Position numbers and translations under genes: made by a program. A DNA stretch of 64,000 nucleotides from Annona cherimola (Eukaryota > Streptophyta > Magnoliopsida > Magnoliales > Annonaceae): contig CM059977.1 of NCBI GenBank assembly GCA_030490835.1, forward strand, positions 17,279,335 through 17,343,334, given 5' to 3'. Shown piece by piece: positions 24,275 through 36,412 of the stretch (position 1 is the first letter of the stretch; every line of letters begins with the position of its first letter). The notes beneath the pieces are model-generated. The model had not been told where the DNA came from, did not search any database, and worked only from the letters and a program-made list of their open reading frames with translations.

Positions 24275-24700
24275 CCGGATCTCGCTGCGCAGTCCAGGAT
24301 ACAATCAAGCGATCTTCATCCAAAGCTGCAGGTGCGTGAAAAACAAAACCCTAATTCAAAGGCAAGATTTCCAATCCGAAGAGCCTGAGTTACAACGATT
24401 TGAACCAGAAGCGGTCGGCATGGATGTGAAAGATCGTAATGAGAGAAGAAGAATTGGAGATCTCAGAGTTACGGACCTCAATCTCGTTTCATAAGATGGA
24501 GAAAGAGAAAGCGCGAGAAGTTTTTCTGTTGTAAATGAATTTTCGCCTTTCCTTCGTTGGTTGCGCCGGTTTTGCGCCCTCACTTAAATCTGACGCAAAG
24601 AGAGTTGCATTTTCATTGTTTTGCACTCAAGGAGTCAAGGGCGGGTAATTTGACACGTGCGGCTCGCCCAACAAGTGCGGTCGGGCAACAAATTTTGGGT
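24275..24700 (-). promoter_or_regulatory. 5' leader and promoter of the coiled-coil gene
   Basis: Upstream of the ATG (24272-24274) the minus strand has CT-rich leader-like sequence and a CACCTGCAG acceptor-like site just before the final ~50 bases, so the leader may contain an intron. A G-box CACGTG lies at 24654-24659. No clear TATA box was seen, which is common for housekeeping-type genes. Confidence 0.4.
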
Positions 24701-25464
24701 GCGTTTGACATTCGCTAAAATGCGAATTTAAATGTGGAGTGTAGAACTTATAGCTCGAGAGAGAGGAGGCTCCGTACCGAGGCATGACAAGCGTATGCAT
24801 TGTGGCTCGCAAGCAAGTTCCATTTTGATACAATTGAGCCCAAAATATTCTTAAAAAGTCCTTTTCCAGCCACGTGTAGCCTGCATAATTTTAGAATCAT
24901 CATCATCATCAGAAGCCATTTCCTACCTCGGTGGATCAGCTGCATGGATTCTGTTGCACTATCATCATCGTAATTTTAGAATCGGGTGCATTAATTAAGA
25001 GGATCGGACGGCTACTTTACATCTGACCTTGTCGACATTTTTTTAACCCAAAAATCCATCAAAAAATTTTCGTCAGTGCCAAATAGACCCTTCGATTATT
25101 TAGGGTATGTTCACATGATTATCAGAGTGAATCTGCATACTGTTATAGTATGGCTTTTTAAATTTCAATTCAATTTTACTTATTTCTATATAATTTTAAT
25201 TATTTCTAATACACATCATTGCGTTCTCATCTTATATACAAATTTGATACACCTAGTTTGAAATCTATAAAGTGGTGAGATAGTATGCGAAACTGTGAGA
25301 AGATGCATAAAATAGACTAACAGTGCCATGAAATGCATTCTCTTGTGGTTGTACCTGGGCTAATAAGTGTGGTGGTATCTTTTAATGAAATCAACAAATT
25401 AATATTTTTGCAAATATGTCCTACCACCCTTTTAATAAGATATGAGATTTTCTTAATTCATAGA
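24701..25464. other. Intergenic sequence, no gene seen
   Basis: Ordinary AT-rich sequence with a short atcatcatcatc run near 24897-24912. The ORFs here are short and without recognisable content. Confidence 0.3.
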
Positions 25465-25997
25465 ATGTTTGTTTAACACAAAAATTTTAAATCAAAACTT
25501 TTTTAATATAAAACTTTCCATTCTCCGCAACTTTCCTACTACTTTTAATATTGTTCACAACTTCTTATACAGTTAACATATTTTTCAATCATTTATATAT
25601 AATATCTATACAACTAACATATCTATTTTAACTTATTGCACGTTTAATATGAGTCGAAAGTAGGAAATTGTGGTAAAGTACGAGAGCACATTTTTGAGAC
25701 AGTTACTTACTTTATCAATTATCATATTTTTTCTACTTTATTCATACATTACAATCATTTTTTCTTCTAGTAACTCTAATTATTTCAACTTTATCTTTAT
25801 CATTTTTTATCAATCACATAATTTTCAAAATATTTCATTTCTCACTTCTCACCCCATCCCATAATCCCATAAAAATATCAATTAACAAACAACCACTTTT
25901 TTCTATCTACTTCTCATCATTATCCTTATTACGTTCCACCATTTTTTCATTTTAACAATTTACATTAAAAAATTTATTATTTCCCAAACACACTCCA
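25465..25997. mobile_element. Degenerate Tourist-like MITE sequence, probably two copies
   Basis: Blocks tttttcaatcattta, acaactaacatatctattttaac and a terminal ttcccaaacacact recur here in the order of the 7077 copy. The 530-bp length and the interruption near 25640-25700 suggest two overlapping or nested copies. Boundaries are approximate. Confidence 0.45.
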
Positions 25998-26015
25998 TTA
26001 TACAATCTGATCAGA

Positions 26016-26291
26016 GGTGTGTTTGGGAAGTTGTAAAACTTTTCATGAAAAGTTTTGTATATAAAAGTTGTCAAATCAGTAGAAAATAATGTAATATTGT
26101 AGAGGTAATTATGAGTAATAAAGTGAATAAATTTAAAATAAATAGGTTAATTGTATTGATAGTTGTGTATAAATGATTGAAAAGTATGGTTGTTGTATAG
26201 AAATATATGTAAAAAATAATTTAAAAAAGTGTAGTTATGAAGAATGAAAAGTTTTAATTCGACGACTTTTTCAAATTAACAAACACACCCC
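26016..26291. mobile_element. Tourist-like MITE, about 276 bp
   Basis: Ends GGTGTGTTTGGG and CAAACACACCCC are inverted, and AGA flanks both sides rather than the TTA seen at other copies. The body is in the opposite orientation to the 7077 copy and clearly related to it (for example ttaaaataaataggttaattgtat and gaaaagtatgg). No coding capacity. Confidence 0.75.
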
Positions 26292-27053
26292 AGATGTATA
26301 TGTATCTTTAAATGTTATAAATTTTTGATAATTTTATAATTTCATTGTGTATTATTATTTTTCCATTTCGAATTTCATCGGTTCAACCAACTTGCATTGG
26401 TCCCTGTGTAGATCCGTCATTGTCAGATGAGCGATGGGCAACAGCTAGCTTGTGTTGTTAAACAGTACACAGCCATTGAAATCTCTTGCTTCTAACAATA
26501 CTTGTTCATGAAAACCTAACAAAAAAATTTCTTATTTGTTTTGTGACCTTTTTTAGTTGACATACAACTTTTATAGTTTACAACAAGCAACAACACTTTT
26601 TATATAATCTTAAAATTAATTTCGAATGTGACCACAATTTATACTCATGTTTGTAAATATGACTACATATTTATATATATAAAAAAACATAGATGGCCAC
26701 ATATTTTATAGCGAATTTTAAATACAACAATCTTGCTAAAATTGAAGTTAAAAATGATGCAAAGTTGCAATATTACCTCGGTAAAAAATAAAATTGCTCT
26801 AATTAGATATTATAAAAAAATTAACAAAATAATATGAAAAATAAAGTAAGAACAAATTCAACCATTCCTATATGGATACATTCTCCATTTTAAAAGAAAT
26901 GACAAGAGCAATTTCATCATTTTAAAAAAGTTCACCACATTATTTAACTACATTTAACAATTTTGTCATATTTTGGAACCCCGGGATAAATTTTGTAGCA
27001 GTACATACTTTTTTTATAAATATGCAATGTAAATTTTGGCATAAGTTATGATT
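26292..27053. other. AT-rich intergenic sequence, no gene seen
   Basis: No ORF, RNA or bounded repeat that I can support. Confidence 0.3.
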
Positions 27054-27290
27054 ACATAGTGTATATAAAACTTTTTACGATTATCATATTTTTTCATAAT
27101 TTCTTGTATAATTATCATATTTTTCAATTATTTATAAGAAAGACTATTCGTACAACTAACATATCTATTTTAATTTTAATTTCTTTAATTTTTATTGTTA
27201 CTAATATCATATTACGTTATTTTTTTTATTTAAAAACATTTATACAACAAAATTATTTAAAAGTTTTATTACTTCTCAATCACAACCGTA
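27054..27290. mobile_element. Degenerate Tourist-like MITE
   Basis: Carries tttttcaattatttataag, acaactaacatatctattttaatttta and a final aaagttttattacttctcaa in the family's order. Both termini are eroded. Confidence 0.45.
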
Positions 27291-27563
27291 GTCTCATTAC
27301 ACGCCACACCCCGTTATGGAAAAGGTAATTAAAAATGCAAAGTGAAAATTGGATTGAACCACTTCTACAGCAATTTGGTTCCAGTGCTATCAAAACCAAA
27401 ATAATAATTTCCATACAAAAAAATAAAACCAAAATTACCGAGCACCGACGAAGGGCCCAAAAGGGACCTGTTGGGTTTTTGCACGAGTTTGGATCGGTGG
27501 GCCACGCGAAAAGTATAGAATATGATACCAGTGAATAAAAATAAAATACATAGAATTTTAAAA

Positions 27564-27728
27564 TGTTTTTAAAACCGGACCGGTCACTAAACCGGTTTTG
27601 TGACCGGTTCCCGGTTTTTTCCGGTTCAACCGGTGGTCGAACCGCGGTTGAGCCGATAACAGTACCGAACCGGGACGTGACCGGTTTACGGTCCGACCGC
27701 TCGGTTCAGTCCGGTTTTCAAAACACAT
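27564..27728. mobile_element. Short CCGGTT-rich element related to the one at 35336 (hAT-like family D)
   Basis: TGTTTTTAAAACCGGACCGG at the left is mirrored at the right end by the complement of TGTTTTGAAAACCGGACTGA. The roughly 165 bp between are dense in CCGGTT/AACCGG motifs, like the two ends of the 35336-36412 element joined without a middle. No convincing target duplication was found. Confidence 0.6.
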
Positions 27729-27968
27729 TAAATTTCATGAGAAGTATACAATAATGCGGAAACAATCCATATAAAAGTGCCGAGAGGCCTGGATTTTCAT
27801 GTGATCGAGCCCAGAATCAACTAAAGCTAGGAGCCTGAGGATCGTCAGTCAAATTCAATGGACTGAATTTCTAGATCCATCTTAGCCCGTACCGGGGCCC
27901 ACCCGGGACGGTATGGATCGTCCATCTCTTGCCATTGCCATCAAAGCTAACCGGCGCGTGTTCTGAAG

Positions 27969-28819
27969 TAAAGTTGTCAACGGATTTGGACTAGTTAGAG
28001 TTTAATTCTAATTATGATTCATTTAAAAATTTTCAACTCTAATTCATTTATCAATGCATGTAAAAATTTTCAACCTTAACTCATTTAATAAATGAATTGG
28101 TAGGTTGTTAACATATATTGCAAATAAGTGAAAACCAAGCCAATTTAGAATTGAGTGTATGTTATTTGTAATTATTGTGGTAAATTAATGTTCATTGACG
28201 AAATACATGACAAGATCAGATCTTTTTCGAAAGAGAGTGTACATTTAATTTATCAATACAAAAAAAAGACGTTAACTCACCGAGACAAAAAAAGAGGACA
28301 GAGATGAGAAAACAATAATAGATATGGAGAAAAAGCAATTGGAAATAAAGAAAAAAAGATAAATGGAAAGAGAAAGATAGAAAGAAAAATAGAAATTGAG
28401 AGAGGGATGATTGTAAACAGAGAAAGAAAAATCTTAACGGCAACACTCGTAGGCGGCGGTAGAGATAGTGATGGCAACACCGTAGGTGGCGATAGGATGG
28501 TGATGACAACACCAGAGCACATTAGCATAAAAGAAGTTGTAAAGTCATAATCATAAAGAGAAAAATAGAAAATCAAAGTGAAAAAATAAAGTTGAGATTT
28601 ATAAAATATATATACATTTTCTTAATGAGTTGTAAATAGATTGATGGATTAAACAGGTTGATAAGTTGTAAAATCTCAACATTAATCCATTTATTTATTT
28701 AAACGGTTAAACAGATGGATAGATTATAAATCATTTATTCAAAACTTCCAACTCGAACCTATTTATAAACGGGTTTGACGAGCAAGTTGACCTATTAATC
28801 ATAACCACTAACACCTCTA
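27969..28819. mobile_element. Old relative of the intact hAT element, 851 bp
   Basis: Eroded terminal repeats (TAAAGTTGTCAA at 27969-27980, CTAACACCTCTA at 28808-28819) are flanked by an 8-bp duplication with one mismatch (TTCTGAAG 27961-27968, TTTTGAAG 28820-28827). The subterminal parts align with the reversed ends of the 53914-58381 element (for example tttaaaaattttcaactctaattcattta and gatggattaaacagg). The middle, about 28200-28600, is a purine-rich stretch not found in the intact element. It has no transposase. Confidence 0.8.
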
Positions 28820-29347
28820 TTTTGAAGAAAGAAAAATCTGACAAGAGAGTGGAGAAATTTTATTTTGAAAATTATTTGATTATTAATTAAGAATTATACA
28901 TGAGAAAGAAAATTAAAACTGATTAAGAATTAGCCCTTTGCGACAATTGAAGGTTGGTTGGCAGTTGGCACTGCTTAAGTCCGCTTATACTCAGCAATGA
29001 TTTAGCTGAATAGCACCTTGTCAAACTTACAAACAAGGCCCAAACCCACCCACTGAGTTGGGTTGATTCTACCCAAGCAGCAACCTATAAAAACAACAGC
29101 GGTTTAGCCTCCCATTCCTCCAAAATACTTTACCCATTCCTAAAAAATAATAAGTTATTTTTCACTTTCAATATATTTTTTCTCAATCTTAACATATTTT
29201 TTCTCATTTCAAACACATAACATTATTTTTTCATCTCATATCTTTATTTTATCTAAGCTGCGAACGCAAAACATTTTTTCATTCTTAAAAAATATCAATT
29301 TAAAATTTATATTTTCAACACAATTTTTGCCACAATTTTTGCCAATC
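28820..29347. other. AT-rich intergenic sequence, no gene seen
   Basis: No supported ORF. A moderately GC-richer patch at 28940-29120 has no recognisable content. Confidence 0.3.
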
Positions 29348-29350
29348 TTA

Positions 29351-29619
29351 GGGTATGTTTGGAAGCATTTAAAAAATGTCAAAGTTAAAATTTTTCAATC
29401 TAAAACTTTTTACTATCCATAACTACTTCTTTTTATTAATTTATTCACATTTTCGGATATGATTATGCTACTCTTCAATTATTTATACACAACTAACCAC
29501 ACAACTAACTTATTTATTTTAACTTTATCCTCTTTACCCTTCTTCATTACTCATATCATATCACATCATTTTACAATTTTTACTATCATCAAAAGTTTTA
29601 TCCATTTCCCAACACACCC
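29351..29619. mobile_element. Tourist-like MITE
   Basis: GGGTATGTTTGG at the left is preceded by TTA (29348-29350) and AACACACCC closes the right end. The inner order of blocks matches the 7077 copy. The right TTA is not conserved. Confidence 0.65.
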
Positions 29620-30689
29620 AAAATATACATTTTTCCATTTACAACATACAACATTACTTTTTTTTATCATACATTCTTGTGTCATTTTCATTCCATTTAA
29701 GTTTTTAGCAGTTGTTTTTGTTATGTGTTAAGAATGAAAAAAATGCGTGTAAGATAAGGAAAAATTATATTAAAAATGTAAGAAGTAAGTTGTTATTTTC
29801 TGATAATAAAAAATATTTTTAGGAAATTGGAGATTTCATTCCATCCTTATTCCATTCCGAGATATGAAAAAAAAAAGTGATCTTGCCTTCCAAGCCAAGT
29901 GATCTTTATATATTTCACATGATTATATATTTTAAAGGAACTATACTCGCCCAATAATTTAATTGAAATAATTTTAGTATATGATCAACAAATGATACCG
30001 AACATACTTCCTCTATTAATCGAAATCTAGAAGGTTTTGCTTAATGCATTCTGATTCGACTGTAGTAAATTGGTAAAATCTTTTCGTTTATGCTCATCTT
30101 GATAATCATATAAAATCCATTTGGTCTCGTGCAGTTAGAATTATATAAAATCACATGCATGTAGCGTGAAGATAGGGTCGTGTTGACCTGAGACTTACAT
30201 AAGTGCAGAACATTTTTAATAAATTGCATGGCTTGTTTACGTGGATGTGATTTTATTGGATATGTGTGTTTATTGTTATAACTTCTTAACGTTAATATGA
30301 TCTGTGGATATGTTGTTAACTTCATGACTTGTTCATATTGATACATTTTTATTTTTTGATTGTATATATGTTGTTCAAGTTATGTTTTCTACGTGAAATT
30401 TTTACAAAATAAAAGCATTATAAAAGTTGTTTGCATCTTTCAAGAATGAATATTATCATTTTGCATTTGAGTAGTTTTAATTATAATTCAAAATTATATT
30501 TATATTAATTTATTGGAGACAAACATACATATTCATCAAGGTCAATTTGCAAATAAAATTATAAAAAAAAATTATTTTACCAACTCTTTATCATGATAAT
30601 TGTGCTTCACTTCTAGCAAAAAGTAAAATATCAAAGCATTCAACTTCAAAATTTATTAGAGATGTGATTTTATATTGATATGCACATAA
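29620..30689. other. AT-rich intergenic sequence, no gene seen
   Basis: A minus-strand 101-codon ORF (30041-30346) has no recognisable content and ordinary AT-rich composition. Nothing else is supported. Confidence 0.3.
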
Positions 30690-30890
30690 ATTTTTTAAAT
30701 TATCACACATTGACCTACCCTTTCAACCTAACTCGTTATCTCATTATTTGACTCACAACCAATTCAAAGTTTGTCTTAAAACCGAACTCATCATATCCTA
30801 ACCCGATATAAAAACTAAAATCAACTATGATTTTTAAAAAGTAGATTCAAAGTTAGGCACACCCTAGCCTACCTTTATTTTCATTCATAT
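30690..30890. mobile_element. Fragment of hAT-like family B
   Basis: Matches the right third of the 2509-3237 element in order: an aaaattatc block, ttgacctaccc, cctaacccgatataaaaactaaaatcaa, and gatttttaaaaagtagattcaaagttaggcac. The CpG-rich motifs are decayed to TpG/CpA, as expected after long methylation. No terminus is preserved. Confidence 0.5.
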
Positions 30891-31531
30891 GGTAATGATC
30901 CTATGCATCAAACCATCTATATTTTATATTTTATTTTTCATGTGTTATAATTAATGTGTATTAATGCGTGCACCAAATTTTATTATTTTGAGATTTTTGT
31001 ATATTATTCTTTAATAAAATTATAAGAATACATATGAGCTCATGTACAAAATCAAAATAAAAATATATAAACTACGGTAAGGTGTAAGAATAAGAAAAGA
31101 AATATTTTGGGCAAGTTTGAAAATTGTGGATGTAATATAAGTAACTTGAAATAAATAAGATAATAAGGTGAAAAATAATTGAAATATGAGAATAGTAAAT
31201 TAGTAAATTAGTAATATGAAGACGTGGAGCCACTTTCTCGTTTGTGCTTATTATCAAAAATAGCACATATATTTTTACAATATAGTTCCCTGAAATAGGA
31301 TTTTTATAATTTTTCTTCCCCCGATATGGTGGTTCTTATAATTGCCTCCCAAGTGGAGGTTTATAAGAAAATTTTCTCTCCATTGTATGAGGGTGTACTA
31401 TACTTTATTGAAATATCAGAATATCGTCGTATATACAAATATAAAAAAAAGATAGCACATATATTTTAGGCTCCGCTTCTATGCAACAAACAATCCCATG
31501 TAACGTTATCAAAAAAAAAAAAAAACAATCC
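30891..31531. other. AT-rich intergenic sequence, no gene seen
   Basis: Holds short homopolymer runs only. CAATCCCATGTAAC occurs twice, near 31491 and 31527, around an A-run, which looks like a small local duplication. Confidence 0.3.
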
Positions 31532-31988
31532 CATGTAACCCATTTAATTTCAAGATACCAATGATGGAATTAAAATTCAATCTATTCATTGTATTTAGCA
31601 TCACTTATTTATCTAGAAGATTAAGTTTCATCTAAATCAAGTATATGCATTAGTCAAATTTGTTAAAAATATATATTTATGTATAAATTATGAAAATGTT
31701 TAGATCAATTCACACATATATTATAATATAATAATATTTTCTAGAATCATTATCTACACAATAGTGATATTTTAGATGGTTTAGATATTGAAAAAACTAA
31801 TTTAAAATAATATTTTAGCATTAAATTATTTTATTTGGTTGATTTTATATATTTATAAACGAAACTCATATGCAATGAAATTAAACAAATAAAAGAGTTT
31901 TCAAGTATTATAAATGATACCGAATATAATGAATGAAGTAAGTTTTTCATTAACCATAAAGATTTTAAAAAATAAAGGGGATTATATA
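31532..31988. mobile_element. MITE of a third family (ATGTAA-ended, family E)
   Basis: This block shares most of its length with 40950-41420 and 58406-58868. Its ends are inverted (CCATGTAACCC and GGGGATTATAT), and inside them attcaatctattcattgtatttagcatcactt is mirrored by a related block near the right end. No coding capacity. Confidence 0.6.
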
Positions 31989-32084
31989 AAAAAGAAGTTT
32001 TATTGAAGCGAGACCATATATTTTTTAATCATATCCATCTTAAGAAGATAGCATAAAAATATGGCATATGTATATTACGTTGTA

Positions 32085-32450
32085 TACAATATTATATATA
32101 TATATATATATTTAAGTTATAATATTCATTTTTATTTAATTTTTTGATTTTTTCTTCAAAAACTTGTTTTCCTAAGTATACTTAATTCGTGTACCAAGTT
32201 TTTTATTTTACAATAATTTTACGTATTTATTATTTATTTTTGAAATTAATTAATTTTAGAGACATACAGGTCATTTTTCACCTCATAGAAACTCCATTTT
32301 TAAAAAATAAAAAATAAATATATAAAAGTATCGTAAAAGAATAAAACTTGGTATACAGATTAAATATACTTAGAAAAATATATTTATAAAAATGAAATAA
32401 TAAAATAAAAATAAATATTATAACTCAAGCATATATAGATATTATACGGC
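32085..32450. repeat. Foldback repeat with two long AT-rich arms
   Basis: The arm containing cctaagtatacttaattcgtgtaccaag is mirrored by cttggtatacagattaaatatacttag, and outer blocks (aagttataatattcattttta and aaataaatattataactcaa) also pair. The same arms appear at 39200-39840, 52430-52680 and 63660-63940, so this is a dispersed hairpin-forming MITE family. Confidence 0.6.
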
Positions 32451-32640
32451 AGATATATTTCCAGCCACATATCAGCAGGACGTGCGCTGGGCTTGCGTTT
32501 TCAACGTGCCTTTACTGCAGTGGGACAGAACTACAGATCCAGTAGCAGGCCGGCAACTTGGAAAAACTCAGTGTGAAAGCTGGCGCGTTGGCAGTCTAAG
32601 GATTGAATGCGTTCCATCGATCAAAGACGAGCCAGACTAC
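32451..32640. other. Short GC-richer patch, no gene recognised
   Basis: About 180 bp with clearly higher GC than its neighbours. No ORF or RNA that I recognise. Confidence 0.25.
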
Positions 32641-32906
32641 GGGTAAAAAAAAAAAAAGTCAAAGTTAAAACTTTTAAATTTCTAACATTATTCTATTTTG
32701 TTACTAATCTTTTTAAGTTTTTTATTCAATCATCCTATTTTTCAATCGTGTATACATAACTACCTATATAATTAACCTATCTATTTTAACTTTTTTTTTT
32801 TTATTTCCCATCATCATATTTATTATATTACATTTTTTTAAAATTTTAATGACTTTTATAATAAAAAAATTTCATTTAAAATTTTTATTATTTTCTAAAC
32901 ACACCC
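32641..32906. mobile_element. Tourist-like MITE, left end damaged
   Basis: The right end AACACACCC is intact and the inner blocks (gtcaaagttaaaactttt, tttttcaatcgtgtatac, attaacctatctattttaac) follow the family order. The left end has been replaced by a run of A. Confidence 0.6.
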
Positions 32907-35335
32907 TACGTTTGTGTATTATTGTAGCACACGAATCAGTACAGGTGGCCGTCTGTACCAGGAAACGTCGGGGCCGCCACTCCTCCCTCCGGCCCCACCC
33001 CACACCCCTCCTGCTCCCGTTGTGTACTGCAGTCTGCACCAGCTCCTCCTATTTGGCCACGTAATAGATGTGCATTGCAACAGTGGGGCACTGTTCTGGT
33101 CAACTTCCATCAACTTACAAGGAGTATAAACTATAAAGTTTGATATCCAAAAATAATAATAATAATAATAAAGGGTATAAAATTTGATATGAGCTATACA
33201 AAGTTCATATGATGGGATAAGTATCACGATGGAATAAAATTTATTAATTTCACAAAGAGTGGTGGTCTTATTAGTTCTAACAAATGCAAATGTTATATAT
33301 TTTCTTTTTTCTTTTTTGATTTTTTATAAAATTATTAATCTAAGTATATTTAATTTATAAATAAAATTTTACCATGCTAAATGTACATAATTTTTCAGTC
33401 TCTTAAGCACTTGTGCACTAATGCAACTCTAATAAAACTTAGTACTTTTTTTTATGTTTACTAACTAACAAATGGAATGAAATATAATATAATAAAAAAT
33501 CAAGAGTAGTGTCAATTATATAACTATTCTATCTTTCTATTTTTGCCTTCACATCTTAATCATTTGATGGTATATTCTCATAAAATTATTATATTTATTC
33601 TCATTTTATTTGTATCATATCATATCATTTTATTCGATTCACACCATTTGCCCGGTGCCAAACCGTTCAAATTTCAACTACCTCAATGTATATTATCTTC
33701 TTGCATTTGGCACGTATCAAGTTTTAGGAAATCATATCACAGTGATCCCTGATGGGTTCCATGAGAAAAAAGTCGATTTGTAAAAAGTATGCTTATGTGA
33801 CAATAATTTTACTAATTATTACTATTTATATCTATAATTCAAAAGTACTTTTCTGGTGTCTTAAAGTCCATTGAAAGTTTCAATCAGGTTATCCTCTTTT
33901 GGCTCCATTTTGACATTAAATCAAGATTCAATCCAAATCATTTTGCTCAACATGATTTATTTTATCATAGTTCTAAAAATCATTCCCATTAAAGTGATGT
34001 GTGACAAATCATATATACATTAAAATATTATACTAAATTTAATTGAATTATTTATTGATATAGGAAGAATGTTTTCAATGGTATAAATGTTAAATTAATA
34101 GCTCTGAAATAAAAGTATAAATCTAATAATTTTATTAATTGATTGCATAATTTTATAGAATTGGGCATTTAAAAATTTAATTTGGGTATTTTCCAAATGT
34201 ACTCACGAAAGTCTACCTTAATTTCTTATATATCCGTGGATTTTCAAAAAATTCCTCCATGAATATTTTCTAAAAATTACTCTAATACCCTTCCCATTAA
34301 CGTCCGTTAGTGCTGTTTATACTTTTAATTTTTTAAATTATTGATATTTTTCCAAGTGCCCAGACTCCATGGAAGGTGGGTTTTCCAAAGTTGTTGAAGA
34401 CGACCACCAATCTGCAAGATTTTTTATGTTGCCGATCGCTGAGGACGGTGATTTTGTAAAAGGGAGAAAGGGCAACGACGATTGGAGAAGTCATGGCTGC
34501 CATCTGTCTGTAGAAGATGGATCACCGAAGAAGTGGTGCTCTAGGGGTGCACCTACAGCCATGCACTCCGGTTTGGATCTTTTGGATGACAATCTTGGCT
34601 GGATTTGTGGATGCATTCCGATGGGTTTCCGATCTAAGGATTCATTGCTTCCTAAATAAATCCATTGAGAAAAACTGGGGCATATCAATCGGATTTTGCT
34701 AGCTCACTTGACTATTTGGCTTTGATCAGAAGCTGCTTAGAGTTAGAAGGGAGCTAGCCGAGGGTGATGAGATGCTGTGAAATTGCCTTTGATATTTTTT
34801 CACTAAAAGTTTTGTTATTTCTTCGTAGTTGAAAGTTGAAACATACGGGGCCGGTTTGTCGTTGCCGCAAATTCATTAACTTCATTTGATCAAAAAAATT
34901 AATAAAATAAAATCATCAACTTGAACTTCACCGACATTAGGATCAAAATAGCTCATTGACTAGATCCATGAAATGGTGATGTCTTATTGATGGTTTTCGG
35001 CTCTGTGCAAAACAACGATTCCAATTCCAGAAGAAAAGAGGGAAAAGGGATTTTTGAAGATGGACAGATTCTTCAGAATCCTACAGTTTGATTGCGCCTT
35101 AGTCTAATTCATAGGAATTAATCAAATATTCCACCAAAGCATGTGTTTTATAAACATTTTTTTTGATAAAGTGTTTTTTAAAGAATTAGACGAATACATT
35201 CTTCCTTCCAAATTCATGCTGACTGGGAAGAATCGCCCGGTGAAAATCAAGACAAACGATGCTGGCAGTAGAGACATAGGATACAGTTGAATGCACCGGA
35301 TGCGCTTGGAATTTGTGCAGCCAGCTGCATTTAAC
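32907..35335. other. Intergenic sequence with chance ORFs, no supported gene
   Basis: A GC-rich patch at about 32935-33070 gives overlapping ORFs on both strands. The 96-codon plus-strand ORF at 34369-34659 is mirrored by other ORFs and has no recognisable domain. (TAA)n-type repeats occur near 33150-33170. Confidence 0.3.
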
Positions 35336-36412
35336 CAGTGTCGTTAAAACCGGACCGGACCGGGTGGTTGAACCGGTCCGACCGGGAACCGGACATACAT
35401 CCGGTTCGGTCTGATAATATTAAACCGCATGAACCGTTGAACCGCCGGTTCAACCGGAAAACACGGTTGAACTGGTTAGACCGGTTCACGAATAAAAGAA
35501 ACCTAAAATGACAAAACCCGATCGTCTTTCCCAGTTTCCCTCCCGAGTCCCGAATCGGCAGCAAAGCACTTTCCCTTCTCCATTTTTTCGGTCGTCTTCT
35601 TCGTCTGGTCCATCTGCTCGGTGCGTGCTGTGACTGCTGTCTTCCTCATCGCCGGCGACCAGCAGTGCATTCGACCGAGATCCGGTTCAATCTCATCTTC
35701 CTCGAGGCGTCAGCGGTGCGTGCGGTCTTCCTCTGTTCTGCATCTTGTCTTCTGCTATCAAGATCTTGTCACCGGACTTCAAGGTTTCTCACTATCCAAA
35801 AGTTGGACGGCTCTGATCTACTAAAATCTACTTCTTGGAACCAGATCTGAGATTGCAACTGAAGGTGGGTTAGCCGTCATGGAGGAAACGGGAAAAGGAG
35901 GCGATGGAGCACCAAGTTTGGTGCTCCGGTAGCGTATTTTTATTCGTGCACATGCGTTTCCTAAAAAATAAAATACAGCCATTAAATCTCTTAAAAACTT
36001 ACAAAAACTCACCAAATCTCAAAAGTATGTTTTTGGAACAATTTTCATATGAAATCTATTATAAATACAATTATAAATATTTTAAAATATGAAAGTATTA
36101 TATAAAATGGAAATTATCAATGGGCTAAGAGCTCACACAATTAGTTAATATTTTTAATTATAAATTTATATATTTATTTAGTTTTAAAATTATTTAAAGG
36201 TTTGCGTAGTTCTGAACTATAATTAATATTTAGATTAGTTAATATTTAGATTTAGGAGTTATAGATATATAATTTTACTAATATGTTAATTAAAAATAAT
36301 TAAATATTTATGACATCATAAATATGTCATGCTGACGTCACCGGTTCAAACCGGTTTGAACCACACCAGTTCTTTTACCGGTTCGATCACCGGTTCGGTT
36401 CTGATAACATTG
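35336..36412. mobile_element. hAT-like element of family D (CCGGTT-rich ends), transposase lost
   Basis: The left end CAGTGTCGTTAAAACCGG is mirrored at the right by the complement of CAATGTTATCAGAACCGA. Both ends carry clusters of CCGGTT/AACCGG. A 7-bp direct repeat ATTTAAC abuts both ends (35329-35335 and 36413-36419); with one mismatched base on either side it would be the 8-bp duplication of hAT elements. From about 35470 to 35900 the interior is GC-richer and CT-rich, comparable in position and composition to the transcribed leader of the intact hAT element at 54.2-54.7 kb, but no transposase follows. The short ORFs there are not supported. Confidence 0.75.

Noticed and set aside
34369..34659. 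96-codon plus-strand ORF
   Set aside because: No domain, no splice signals around it, and mirrored by ORFs in other frames.
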